The translations under genes were made by a program, and so were the position numbers. A stretch of DNA of 64,000 bases from Advenella sp. FME57 (GTDB lineage: Bacteria; Pseudomonadota; Gammaproteobacteria; Burkholderiales; Burkholderiaceae_B): the NCBI RefSeq assembly GCF_014897675.1, contig NZ_JABUXU010000020.1:1-64000 (forward strand), given 5' to 3'. Positions within the stretch are counted from its first letter, which is position 1, and every line of letters begins with the position of its first letter. Below the pieces are notes generated by a model, which was not told where the DNA came from, made no database searches, and saw only the letters and a list, made by a program, of their open reading frames with translations. This document shows positions 43,342 through 52,035 of this stretch, one piece after another.

Positions 43342-44556
43342 TTATAGTGATTCCGGGATGCTGACGCGAATGGTCAAGTCCTCCCGCTCGAATACGTCGT
43401 CGCGCAACTCCACGCCCAGGCCGGGTCCCTCCATCGGAAAGACATAGCCGTTTTCAATCCGCGGCACTGCGGTCACCAGTTCGTTGTACCAACCCTTGTA
43501 AAACGCGCGCACCGACTCCTGTATCAGCGTATTGGGCTGACTGAACGAACAATGCACAGCGGCCGCAAAGCCCACCGGCCCGATGCAATCGTGCGCAGCG
43601 AATGGCCGATGCCAGGTCTCGGCAAGCGCGGCTATTTTGCGGCCCTCTGTCAATCCACCACTCCAGCACAGGTCTACCATCACCACATGCATAGCATCAC
43701 GCTCCAGCATATCCTTGTATGGATAACGGGAACCGAGGGTTTCGCTCGCACACACCCAGACCGGCGTAGATCTTGCATATTCGGCCAATGCCTGCGGTGA
43801 ATTCATGCGAATGGGATCCTCATACCAGCGTGGCGCATACGGCTCTATGGCACGCGCGATTTCTTTGGCGGCGGGCAAATTCCACAAGGAATGAAACTCC
43901 ACCATAATCTCCATTTTGTCACCGACCGCCTTGCGAATTTTTTCAAACGGTTCCAGTGATTTTTTCATTTGCCGGGCGTCAATGAACAAGCCTTTATTTT
44001 CAATGGCCGGTGGATCGAACGGCCAGATTTTCATGGCGGTGATGCCCTGTTCAAGCAGGTCCAGCGCCAGTTCATCTGCACGATTCATGAAACCGTCCAA
44101 ATCTTCATAAGGACCTTGCACCTGTCCTTTATTGATCTGCCAGTTGGACACCGGCTTGATATTTTTTGCTCTTACATAGTTGTAGCCCGCACAGGTGTTG
44201 TACACCCGGATTTTGTCGTGGCATAGGCCGCCGAGCATTTGGTGCACAGGCTGATTACAAACTTTGCCAAACAGGTCCCAAAGCGCGATATCGATGGCCG
44301 AAGCCGCCCGGTATTCCGCGCCGGTCGAGGACTGCGCCATGGGCAGGTTCAGCATTTCCTTATGCAAGGCCTCAATATGCAATGGATTTTGCCCCAGCAA
44401 ACGAATGGCCAGGGTTTCATGAATGTGCGCCTCCACAGCGCCTGCGCCATAGAACGTTTCCCCCAGGCCCACCACACCGCTGTCGGTATGAATGCGCACC
44501 CAGATGACGTTGAAAAACTCCTGAGTACGCAGCGTTTCAATTTTGGTGATTTTCAT
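43342..44556 (-). CDS. Enolase-superfamily sugar-acid dehydratase (mandelate racemase family)
   Basis: A 404-aa mandelate racemase/muconate lactonizing superfamily enzyme. N-terminal capping domain (TDSGVVGLGETFYGAGAVEAHIHETL) and a barrel with metal ligands around MVEFHSLWN, RWYEDPIRMN and CASETLGSRYP, plus CIGPVGFAAAVH. Looks like a galactonate, mannonate or related sugar-acid dehydratase; substrate not assigned. Its ATG overlaps the gntR stop by 4 bases. No transporter or aldolase is adjacent. Confidence 0.83.
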   Translation of the reverse strand: MKITKIETLRTQEFFNVIWVRIHTDSGVVGLGETFYGAGAVEAHIHETLAIRLLGQNPLHIEALHKEMLNLPMAQSSTGAEYRAASAIDIALWDLFGKVCNQPVHQMLGGLCHDKIRVYNTCAGYNYVRAKNIKPVSNWQINKGQVQGPYEDLDGFMNRADELALDLLEQGITAMKIWPFDPPAIENKGLFIDARQMKKSLEPFEKIRKAVGDKMEIMVEFHSLWNLPAAKEIARAIEPYAPRWYEDPIRMNSPQALAEYARSTPVWVCASETLGSRYPYKDMLERDAMHVVMVDLCWSGGLTEGRKIAALAETWHRPFAAHDCIGPVGFAAAVHCSFSQPNTLIQESVRAFYKGWYNELVTAVPRIENGYVFPMEGPGLGVELRDDVFEREDLTIRVSIPESL

Positions 44557-45275
44557 AAGGATCGATGACCATTGAATCTATTTACACTGGCATGCAAATC
44601 GTTTTCCGCACGCTCGATAATTTCCAGCACAGCTCGTTCCGCCCGCTCAGGATTGCGCGCAGCAATAGCCGAAAGCAGCGCTTCGTGCAAAGGCTGGGAA
44701 CGGGCTGGTCCGTCCGGCACCTGTATGCACAGATCAAAGCTGACTTGAAGAATCGCATTAATCGCCTGCTGCATTTGACGCAAGAACTGGTTATGACAAG
44801 CATCCAGAATGGCGCCATGGAAAGCCAGATCTGCCGGCACATACTCGCCCTTGCCATTAATTGCACGTGTCATGGCGTCCAGATGGTGACGCATGGCCGC
44901 AAGATCTTCTGCGCTGGCCCGTTGCGCCGCATACCGAACGGCCGCAGGCTCAATCACGCGCCGCAGCTCCATCAGATCGGCAATGTACTTTTCATCGACC
45001 ATGCCCGTGCTGGCTCGCCAGACAACAACCTTGGGATCGAAAAGCTGCCAGTTCTCTGGGGATTGCACCAGGGTGCCAGTACGGCGACGCACCGACACTA
45101 GGCCGCGTGCGCTAAGTGACTTGACCGCTTCCCGTACGACAATGCGGCTTACACCCAGCAGCTCGCACAGGTCCGGCTCCGGCGGCAGCACTGTCCCGGC
45201 GGGGTATATCCCAGTGCAGATATCTGCGCCCAGGCGGTTCAGAACGTCATCGTGTATTGTTTGTCTAGGTATCAT
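44553..45275 (-). CDS. GntR-family regulator, FadR/FCD subfamily
   Basis: A 240-aa regulator: winged helix (PRQTIHDDVLNRLGADICTGIYPAGTVLPPEPDLCELLGVSRIVVREAVKSLSARGL) and an all-helical FCD effector domain with the metal-binding histidines in DLAFHGAILDACHNQFL. First gene of the operon; ATG 45275 preferred, ATG 45287 possible. A 24-bp dyad at the start supports autoregulation and control by a sugar acid. Confidence 0.88.
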   Translation of the reverse strand: MIPRQTIHDDVLNRLGADICTGIYPAGTVLPPEPDLCELLGVSRIVVREAVKSLSARGLVSVRRRTGTLVQSPENWQLFDPKVVVWRASTGMVDEKYIADLMELRRVIEPAAVRYAAQRASAEDLAAMRHHLDAMTRAINGKGEYVPADLAFHGAILDACHNQFLRQMQQAINAILQVSFDLCIQVPDGPARSQPLHEALLSAIAARNPERAERAVLEIIERAENDLHASVNRFNGHRSL

Positions 45276-45280
45276 GATCA

Positions 45281-45304
45281 CAATCATAATACGTATGATG
45301 ATTG
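45281..45304. promoter_or_regulatory. GntR/FCD operator dyad
   Basis: CAATCAT and ATGATTG flank the central palindrome ATACGTAT, all sharing one symmetry axis (22 of 24 positions symmetric). It lies just upstream of the gntR start codon, where binding would block transcription or initiation. Confidence 0.65.
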
Positions 45305-45515
45305 AAATACATAGTAATTACCCTGATTCAAGGGGGATGCCTGTCCACGGGTGATACTGTTGCGATAGACGTCACGCACAAAGGGCTGTCGGGTGAATCT
45401 GTCGGTTTATTTTGAACGCATCGGGAATACTCGCGCAGGGACTGGCAAGGCCCGCTTGATGCAGGAGCGTCAATGCCGGCAAGCGCCTGTTGGGGCTTGC
45501 GCCAGCCTGAAGCAT

Positions 45516-46142
45516 TCAATACAGCGTATCGCGCTGCCGTTGCGGCAGCTCCCGATCATATTTTTCCCCGTCGATCTGCGCGTGAGTCAGGCCCGCCAAA
45601 ATTGCGCCCGCTGTTGGTACGTTCAACTGGTCTCGTTCCGGCGCAGGATTCCACAAACCAGAGCGCTGGATAGCACGGGCACACTGAAAAAAGACCCGCT
45701 CTACTTTCATGACAATGACGCATTGCGGCGGCTTGTCGCGCATGGCCAGGCGCTCCAACAACGGCGGCGCGACGCTGATGTGTGCAGTACCGTTAACGCG
45801 CAGCATTTCCCCCATGCCGGGAACCAGAAACAGGACAGCCAAACGCGGATCGGTGAGCAAATTGCGCAGGCTATCGATGCGATTGTTACCCCGCCTTTCA
45901 GGCAGCAACAGCGTTCGCTCGTCTTCAATCTGGACAAAACCGGCGGGATCGCCACGCGGTGAAACATCCAGACCCTCCGGGCCGCTGGTGGCCAGAATGG
46001 CAAATGGAGAGGCCTCGATCAGCGGCCGGTACAATGGATGTATATGGTCCACTTCCTTTTTCAGTGACGCGGCGCCGGGCGTACCAAACAAAGCGGTCAG
46101 TTGTTCTATGGTGCCAATGTGGTGGGGATCATGAGAGGGCAT
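45516..46142 (-). CDS. Pyridoxamine-phosphate-oxidase-family FMN protein
   Basis: A 208-aa FMN split-barrel protein (PNPOx-related, MSMEG_1061-like group). FAILATSGPEGLDVSPRGDPAGFVQIEDERTLLLPERRGNNRIDSLRNLL is the flavin-binding core and GTAHIS the second strand set. Start 46142 has GGAGAA before it; ATG 46172 is less likely. Function in detail unknown; stands alone. Confidence 0.78.
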   Translation of the reverse strand: MPSHDPHHIGTIEQLTALFGTPGAASLKKEVDHIHPLYRPLIEASPFAILATSGPEGLDVSPRGDPAGFVQIEDERTLLLPERRGNNRIDSLRNLLTDPRLAVLFLVPGMGEMLRVNGTAHISVAPPLLERLAMRDKPPQCVIVMKVERVFFQCARAIQRSGLWNPAPERDQLNVPTAGAILAGLTHAQIDGEKYDRELPQRQRDTLY

Positions 46143-46431
46143 CGGCAGGTTCTCCAGAAAAACAATATGCAAAAGGAAACAAAGGCCTACTATACTACGC
46201 CTTTATCACTACCTTCCTGTGACAGGAAACCGCGCAGTTCGTTATGCAGGCAAGACAGGAGCTGCCCGCATAAATAACAATTGAAATATAGCAGGCACTT
46301 GGAACAGTGCGGCCCTTCCACACTAGAAAAATACTCACCCGGTCTTTGCCATGCTGTATGCAATTAATCCGATAAGGCGTATCCTTTGCAGTGTATCGCC
46401 GGCGGCGGCGATCATCTTCAAGGAGATTCTC

Positions 46432-46815
46432 ATGAACAAAGCACTACTGTCCTGCATATTGGCCCTGGCCGGTGTGGGATTTGTCGGCAACGCAGCCCTA
46501 GCGGCCGAACCACCGGTCAAAACAGAAAATGACATACTGGTCGACAGCAAAGGCATGACGTTATACACCTTTGACAAGGACAAAGAAACCCCGGGGAAAA
46601 GTGCATGCTCGGGCCAATGCGCAGAGAACTGGCCACCGCTGATGGCCACCGCGGAAGATAAAAAATCCGGCGATTATGATGTGATCAAACGTGATGACGA
46701 CCAATCACAATGGACATACAAGGGACAGCCGCTATACCTGTTCAAGAAAGATAGCAAACCCGGCGACATGACCGGCGATGGCGTCAAGGACGTCTGGCAC
46801 ATCATCAAACCGTAG
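46432..46815 (+). CDS. Secreted COG4315-type small protein
   Basis: A 127-aa exported protein (signal peptide MNKALLSCILALAGVGFVGN then AALA). The repeat-type motifs LVDSKGMTLYTFDKDK, CSGQCAENWPPL and GQPLYLFKKDSKPGDMTGDGVKDVWHII are typical of the secreted-repeat COG4315 family; the two Cys in CSGQC are conserved. AAGGAG precedes the start. Function unknown, envelope-located. Confidence 0.83.
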   Translation: MNKALLSCILALAGVGFVGNAALAAEPPVKTENDILVDSKGMTLYTFDKDKETPGKSACSGQCAENWPPLMATAEDKKSGDYDVIKRDDDQSQWTYKGQPLYLFKKDSKPGDMTGDGVKDVWHIIKP

Positions 46816-46842
46816 TCGTGATCTATGGATATCGGCAGCTGG

Positions 46843-47772
46843 TCAACCCAGCGCGGTATCCAGAAACATCATGACCGCAAACCCGGCCATCAGTCCGATG
46901 GTTGCAAAAGTCTGGTGGCCGTTGCGATGCGTTTCCGGTATGACCTCATGGGATACCACAAATATCATTGCACCTGCTGCCAGCCCAAGACTCATTGGAT
47001 AGGCCACGGCCATACCGCTGGACATCCCCACCCCCACAATGGCGCCGAGCGGCTCCATCACGCCGGAAGCTGCGGCAAGCAAAACTGCCCGCCCTACCGG
47101 TATCCCGATAGCCCGCAGCGCAAGCGCCACGGCCAGGCCTTCCGGAATATCCTGAATGGCAATCGCCGCTGTCAGGGGCAGCCCAACCGACATATCGGAT
47201 TTGGAAAAGCTGACCCCAATGGCCATGCCCTCGGGCAAATTGTGCAAAACAATGGCCAGCACGAAGAGCCAGACGCCGTTAAGACGTTTGTACTCGGGCC
47301 CCTGCGTGCCCAACTCCTGATGCATATGCGGCGTGAAATAATCCAGCCCCAACATCAGCAGCACGCCAAAGGCCAATCCCAGCACGACTACTGACGATCC
47401 CAGCAACGCACTGCCAGTAATCTCCTGGGCTGCCTCCAGCCCAGGCAGTAAAAGGGAAAAAGAACTGGCTGCGAGCATCATGCCGGCGGCAAACCCAAGC
47501 ATCGTATCCTGAGTGCGAACCGGGATGCTGCGCAAGCCGAATGCAGCCAGCGCGCCCAGCGCGGTGGCGCCGAACCCGGCAAAACCGCCGATCAGCGCAT
47601 AGTCAAAGGCGGTATCGTCAACCGACGTCACGGCACGATAGGTGCCGGTCAGCAACAGCACCAACAGGCATGCTCCCGCGATTAGCAGACCCGCTGTGAC
47701 TCGCGGACTTTGACGGGCCTGCAGCATCCAGGCCTGCCGTAAAGACTGCTGTGCGACATCATTCGTATTCAT
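46843..47772 (-). CDS. ZIP-family divalent metal transporter
   Basis: A 309-aa inner-membrane ZIP transporter (GufA/ZupT-like), about eight helices. Helix 4 HNLPEGMAIGVSF and helix 5 AIAIQDIPEGLAVAL carry the metal-binding H/E residues; a cytoplasmic loop has little histidine. Likely imports zinc or other divalent metals. Start 47772 has AAGG before it. Convergent with the COG4315 gene and divergent from tae4. Confidence 0.88.
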   Translation of the reverse strand: MNTNDVAQQSLRQAWMLQARQSPRVTAGLLIAGACLLVLLLTGTYRAVTSVDDTAFDYALIGGFAGFGATALGALAAFGLRSIPVRTQDTMLGFAAGMMLAASSFSLLLPGLEAAQEITGSALLGSSVVVLGLAFGVLLMLGLDYFTPHMHQELGTQGPEYKRLNGVWLFVLAIVLHNLPEGMAIGVSFSKSDMSVGLPLTAAIAIQDIPEGLAVALALRAIGIPVGRAVLLAAASGVMEPLGAIVGVGMSSGMAVAYPMSLGLAAGAMIFVVSHEVIPETHRNGHQTFATIGLMAGFAVMMFLDTALG

Positions 47773-47911
47773 TTTTACCTTGATCCCTCGAAAATTGGAT
47801 ACAGACAATCAAACACATAGTAACAAAATGACATCTGCAATTTAAATTTATTGCAACGACAATATGCGAAACTCTAGCAATTACGAACGCACACTGACCG
47901 GAGACTGTCCG

Positions 47912-48406
47912 ATGGCCACCAGACCACAATTCGACCACGCATGGAACACCTTTGCGCAGGTGAACAAACCAGTCAAAATGGTGGGCGAGATGATCGGCGG
48001 CAAGGTCAAATTCAATACCGACAGTCTGATTTTTCGTAATGCCTGCCCCATCCGCATGAGCTATGTGCTCAACCGCAGCGGCATCTCTATTCCGTCGAAC
48101 GCAGCCGGCTACGCAGCCAGCAGTGGCGCCGATGGCCAATGGTACATGTACCGCGTTAACGACATGATCCGTTTTCTGGAAAGCACATTCGGCAAGGCGG
48201 ACATTGTCATCAATGGCGCTCCCACACCAGCTCAACTGGCTGGTAAAAAAGGATTGCTTGTGGTCAAGGGCCATGGCTGGGATAATGCGGCAGGCCATGT
48301 CACACTCTGGAACGGCACGCAGTGCGCCGACTCCTGCCATTTGTATGCCGATCCGGACAACGGGACCTTTGTTCCGGAAAAAGCCTACCTGTGGGAATTG
48401 AAATGA
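47912..48406 (+). CDS. tae4: T6SS amidase effector Tae4
   Basis: A 164-aa NlpC/P60-like peptidoglycan amidase of the Tae4 family. The catalytic Cys45 lies in FRNACPIRMSYVLN and the catalytic His129 in KGHGWDNAAGHVTLWNG; C-terminal TQCADSCHLYADP has the usual cysteine pair. No signal peptide, consistent with type VI delivery. GGAGA upstream selects ATG 47912. It is followed by its immunity gene with ATGA overlap. No hcp, vgrG or other T6SS gene is in the window. Confidence 0.88.
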   Translation: MATRPQFDHAWNTFAQVNKPVKMVGEMIGGKVKFNTDSLIFRNACPIRMSYVLNRSGISIPSNAAGYAASSGADGQWYMYRVNDMIRFLESTFGKADIVINGAPTPAQLAGKKGLLVVKGHGWDNAAGHVTLWNGTQCADSCHLYADPDNGTFVPEKAYLWELK

Positions 48407-48843
48407 ACAGCAGACGATTCTTTGCAGCGATGCTTTGCACCATTGGCTTCATGACTGGGGGCGCGGCTCAGGCAACTGACGCTGCCAAGCCGGCCGGTGA
48501 GTTGCAATCGTTTACCCAACTGACCCAACAAGCGCTGAAAAGCTACGATAATCAGGTCAAGCTGTTCAAATACTGGGCTTTGGCCCGTTGTGGCGCAACG
48601 CTAAGCAAACAGGCTGGCAGCGCGGCGCTCGAAGAAGACTGGAGCAACACCGCTGCAGCATATCTGGAGTACTCCACAGTCCCCCTAGAAGCCAATGAAG
48701 CTGCCCAGGCCCTTATTGAAAAATTTCTTAAGTCAACCACGCGCAGCGGCTCTACCGGCGGCAGCTATGAGTCGATGAAATGCATTGATCTGTTCAACAG
48801 CAGGGAACTGGATGCGCTCGCCGCTCAATATATAAAAAAATAA
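48403..48843 (+). CDS. tai4: Tai4-type periplasmic immunity protein
   Basis: A 146-aa secreted helical protein: signal peptide RRFFAAMLCTIGFMTGGAAQA, then LTQQALKSYDNQVKLFKYWALARCGATLSKQ and EDWSNTAAAYLEYSTVPLEANEAAQALIEKFL, with Cys in SMKCIDLFNS. The pattern matches Tai4, which dimerises and plugs Tae4 in the periplasm. ATG overlaps the tae4 stop by 4 bases. Protects the cell and kin from the amidase. Confidence 0.82.
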   Translation: MNSRRFFAAMLCTIGFMTGGAAQATDAAKPAGELQSFTQLTQQALKSYDNQVKLFKYWALARCGATLSKQAGSAALEEDWSNTAAAYLEYSTVPLEANEAAQALIEKFLKSTTRSGSTGGSYESMKCIDLFNSRELDALAAQYIKK

Positions 48844-49207
48844 TAGTTCATCCGAAACTTGGCTGCCTGCGGACCGGTTCTTGCGAGCACGGAATAGAGA
48901 TGGTTGCCAAGTCCTGGCGTGAAATCTCGTCCCTTGCCGCTGACACGCCTGTCTTAATGCATCAGGCAGCGAGGATAAAGCTCACCCTACGCAAAAAATA
49001 GGCAAAAAATAGCGCATAAGGCGCATGACAGGCAGCAGCGCCCTCACGGGGACCACAGATCGTACCGCAGGCAAACGGTTCAGATATTGACATGTCATCA
49101 GAGCACCTTGATGGCCAGTGCAACTGCCCCCTCAATTTAACTTACACACACCTGTCATACTCGTCCTATATTCTTGCGGCTTTCCAACTTCATGCAGGAA
49201 GCACTCC
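48844..49207. other. Non-coding region with tandem 11-mer
   Basis: 364 bp with no gene. It contains a perfect tandem duplicate of GCAAAAAATAG (48991-49012), whose A-tracts are spaced one helical turn apart and would bend DNA. No promoter for the downstream gene can be assigned with confidence. Confidence 0.5.
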
Positions 49208-50569
49208 ATGACATTCCGATACCGTTTTTCGGCGCTGGCACTGGCGCTTGGTCTGGCCGCAGCCAGCAGCATCGCCCAGGCGCAGACCGAAATGCCCGCC
49301 GTTCTCGCAGGGCACGCCATATTGCCGGCCGACAGCACCATTGCGGCGCCGGATGATGCGCCGGAAGATCTTAAATCTGCTGGAAAATACACCACGCGCG
49401 GCCGCGTTGAACAACTGGCGTCCGTCATGGGCAAATCAAACGGTCGCGAGACTGGCATCAGCCTGCCGATCTCGGGCCAGCCCCTGCAGGGCCACTCTGG
49501 CATTCAGGTAATGAAAGACGGCAGTGTCTGGATCCTGACCGATAACGGCTCGGGCAACAAAGCAAACTCGCCAGACTCCATGCTGTATCTGAATCAATAC
49601 ACCATCGATTGGAAGTCTGGTGATTTCAAGCATCTGAAATCTGTATTTTTGAGCGACCCTGACAAAAAAGTACCCTTTCGTATTGTGCATGAAGGTACGC
49701 CGCAACGCTATCTGACCGGTTCCGACTTTGATACGGAAAGCTTTCAGATTATCGACAACACGCTGTGGATAGGCGAAGAATTCGGTCCGTTTCTCATCAA
49801 GGCAGATCTTGACGGCAAAGTTCAGGCCGTCTTCGAAACAGAAGTTGACGGTCGTAAAATTCAATCTCCCGACAATTATCTGGTCGCCACGCCCGGCGCG
49901 CCCGGGGAAAGCTACAAAGATGTCAATCTGAAACGCTCCAAGGGATTCGAAGGAATGGCTGCCTCGTCCGATGGCAAGTATCTCTATCCGCTGCTGGAAG
50001 GGCCGGTCTGGGATGAAGGCCAGAAAGCCTGGGAATCGGCAGATGGCAAGACCGTGCTGCGGGTCCTTGAATTTGATGTTGCTGCTGAAAAATGGACAGG
50101 CCGCTCCTGGTTATATCCTTTGGAGGCGGCGCACCACGCGATTGGCGACTTCAATATGATCGACGCCACTACGGGCCTGATCATCGAACGGGACAATGGT
50201 GAAGGCACACCAGACAAAGCATGCAAACAAGGCGAAAATCCGCAAGCGTGCTTTGCCGATCTGCCCAAATTCAAACGGGTTTACAAAGTCCAGTTCGGTC
50301 CTGAAAATGCAGGCAAGCCGGTACGCAAAGTCGCATACATTGACCTGCTGAACATTGCCGATCCATCCAAAGTGGCGCGCAAACCCCTGACCGACGGCGT
50401 GCTGCAGTTCCCGTTCTTTACCATCGAGAATGTAGATATTGTTGACGGCGAGCATATCGTTGTGGGCAACGATAACAACTTTCCATTTTCGTCCAGCCGA
50501 GAGCCCAACAAGCAGGATGACAATGAGCTCATCCTGCTGAAAACACCCGAACTGTTGCAAGCCAAATAA
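49208..50569 (+). CDS. Exported esterase-like/phytase-like beta-propeller protein
   Basis: A 453-aa secreted protein: signal peptide FRYRFSALALALGLAAASSI then AQA, followed by a domain of the esterase-like activity of phytase family. Recognisable blocks are ISLPISGQPLQGHSGIQVMKDGSVWILTDNGSGNKAN, DTESFQIIDNTLWIGEEFGPFLIKADLDG, GFEGMAASSDGKYLYPLLEG and NVDIVDGEHIVVGNDNNFPFSSSR. AGGAAG precedes ATG 49208; the frame opens 30 codons earlier. Probably a periplasmic phosphoesterase or related hydrolase. Confidence 0.85.
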   Translation: MTFRYRFSALALALGLAAASSIAQAQTEMPAVLAGHAILPADSTIAAPDDAPEDLKSAGKYTTRGRVEQLASVMGKSNGRETGISLPISGQPLQGHSGIQVMKDGSVWILTDNGSGNKANSPDSMLYLNQYTIDWKSGDFKHLKSVFLSDPDKKVPFRIVHEGTPQRYLTGSDFDTESFQIIDNTLWIGEEFGPFLIKADLDGKVQAVFETEVDGRKIQSPDNYLVATPGAPGESYKDVNLKRSKGFEGMAASSDGKYLYPLLEGPVWDEGQKAWESADGKTVLRVLEFDVAAEKWTGRSWLYPLEAAHHAIGDFNMIDATTGLIIERDNGEGTPDKACKQGENPQACFADLPKFKRVYKVQFGPENAGKPVRKVAYIDLLNIADPSKVARKPLTDGVLQFPFFTIENVDIVDGEHIVVGNDNNFPFSSSREPNKQDDNELILLKTPELLQAK

Positions 50570-50700
50570 CTGGTCCGATCCAGGCATAGCCAGGCCGGCC
50601 AACACGCACGAAGGCCGGCTTTTATGTGCCTGTCCTGGCGTTTTTCTACTAGAATGAAACAAAGTTCGTTCTATTTCAACTGAAACATCAGGAAATCACG

Positions 50701-52002
50701 ATGCAAATACCGGAACACAGGATCATCATAGTCGGTGGTGGCGCGGGCGGCCTGGAACTGGCTGCCAAACTCGGACGCAAGTTCGGTCCTCGACACATCT
50801 TTCTGGTAGATGCAGGCGTGTTCCATATATGGAAGCCGTCGCTGCATGAAGTGGCATCGGGTACGCTGGATATTCACCGTGAAGGGCTGTCTTATGCCAT
50901 GCTGGCAAAGGACCACGGATTCACTTTCGTACCTGGCGAAATGGACGGCATCGACCGGCAGGCTCGCAGCATTCACGTCAAAGCGGTCTACAACGAAGGG
51001 GAGGAAGTATTTGCAGCCAGAGACCTGCCTTATGACACCCTGGTGCTCGCCGTCGGCAGCCGCTCGAATTTTTTCAACACACCGGGCGCCGAACAATACG
51101 CTACCGCGCTGGACTCCACGGAACAGGCCGAAAAATTTCGCCTGAAATTTCTGCGCGAGCTGGTTGCCGCCGATCAGCGTAAAAAAACCGACCCCACCCA
51201 CTCTCTGAATATTGCCATTGTCGGTGGCGGGGCAACCGGTGTGGAGCTGGCCGCAGAACTGCTGGAAGCAGGAAAGAATCTGGGATTCTATGGCATCAAC
51301 GAACTGAATCCTGAAGAAGATATTCACATCACGCTGCTCGAAGGTAGCCCTCGCATACTCGCGGCCCTTCCCGAAAAAACATCGGCAGCAGCCACAAAAC
51401 TGCTCAAGGAACGCGGCATCACCGTCAAGACATCAGTGCTGGTCGCGGCCGTGCAGGAAAAAAGCCTGACCGACTCCAACGACAACCGGTATCCGGCCGA
51501 CCTGACGGTATGGGCGGCAGGCATCAAGGCGCCGGCCTTTCTGACGGAACTGGGCCTGGAAACCAACAAAATCAACCAGGTTATTGCCGATAAAACCCTG
51601 TGCACCAGCGACCCGGCGATCTATGCCATGGGCGATTGTGCCCAGGTCGAATGGGAACAGGGTCGCTATCTGCCTGCCCGGGCGCAAGTGGCCCACCAGC
51701 AGGCAGACTATCTGATTGGCGAACTGTCGGCCCGTATAAACGGCACGGCAAGCAGCGGCAAGCCGTTTGTGTTCAAGGATTACGGGTCGCTGGTCTCAAT
51801 AGGTCATAACAAGGGCGTGGGCAGCCTGATGGGCGTGCTGACCGGCAAAAGCCTTTTTGTCGAAGGCTTGCTGGCACGCCTGATGTACATGAGCCTGCAT
51901 TTGATGCATCACATGGCGATTCTGGGTATTGCCCGTACCGGCGCGGTCGCCCTGGGTCGCCTGCTGCTAAAACGCAGCTCACCCAAAGTCAAGCTGCATT
52001 AA
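50701..52002 (+). CDS. ndh: Type II NADH:quinone oxidoreductase (NDH-2)
   Basis: A 433-aa membrane-associated flavoprotein that passes NADH electrons to quinone without pumping protons. FAD motif IIIVGGGAGGLELAAKLG (about 8-25), NADH motif IAIVGGGATGVELAAELL, and GDCAQV; a C-terminal amphipathic part (MYMSLHLMHHMAILGIARTG) for membrane attachment. Single gene convergent with the acyl-CoA dehydrogenase. Confidence 0.92.
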   Translation: MQIPEHRIIIVGGGAGGLELAAKLGRKFGPRHIFLVDAGVFHIWKPSLHEVASGTLDIHREGLSYAMLAKDHGFTFVPGEMDGIDRQARSIHVKAVYNEGEEVFAARDLPYDTLVLAVGSRSNFFNTPGAEQYATALDSTEQAEKFRLKFLRELVAADQRKKTDPTHSLNIAIVGGGATGVELAAELLEAGKNLGFYGINELNPEEDIHITLLEGSPRILAALPEKTSAAATKLLKERGITVKTSVLVAAVQEKSLTDSNDNRYPADLTVWAAGIKAPAFLTELGLETNKINQVIADKTLCTSDPAIYAMGDCAQVEWEQGRYLPARAQVAHQQADYLIGELSARINGTASSGKPFVFKDYGSLVSIGHNKGVGSLMGVLTGKSLFVEGLLARLMYMSLHLMHHMAILGIARTGAVALGRLLLKRSSPKVKLH

Positions 52003-52035
52003 CTGTTTCGCACCAGCAGCCATAACCGCCGCTGC

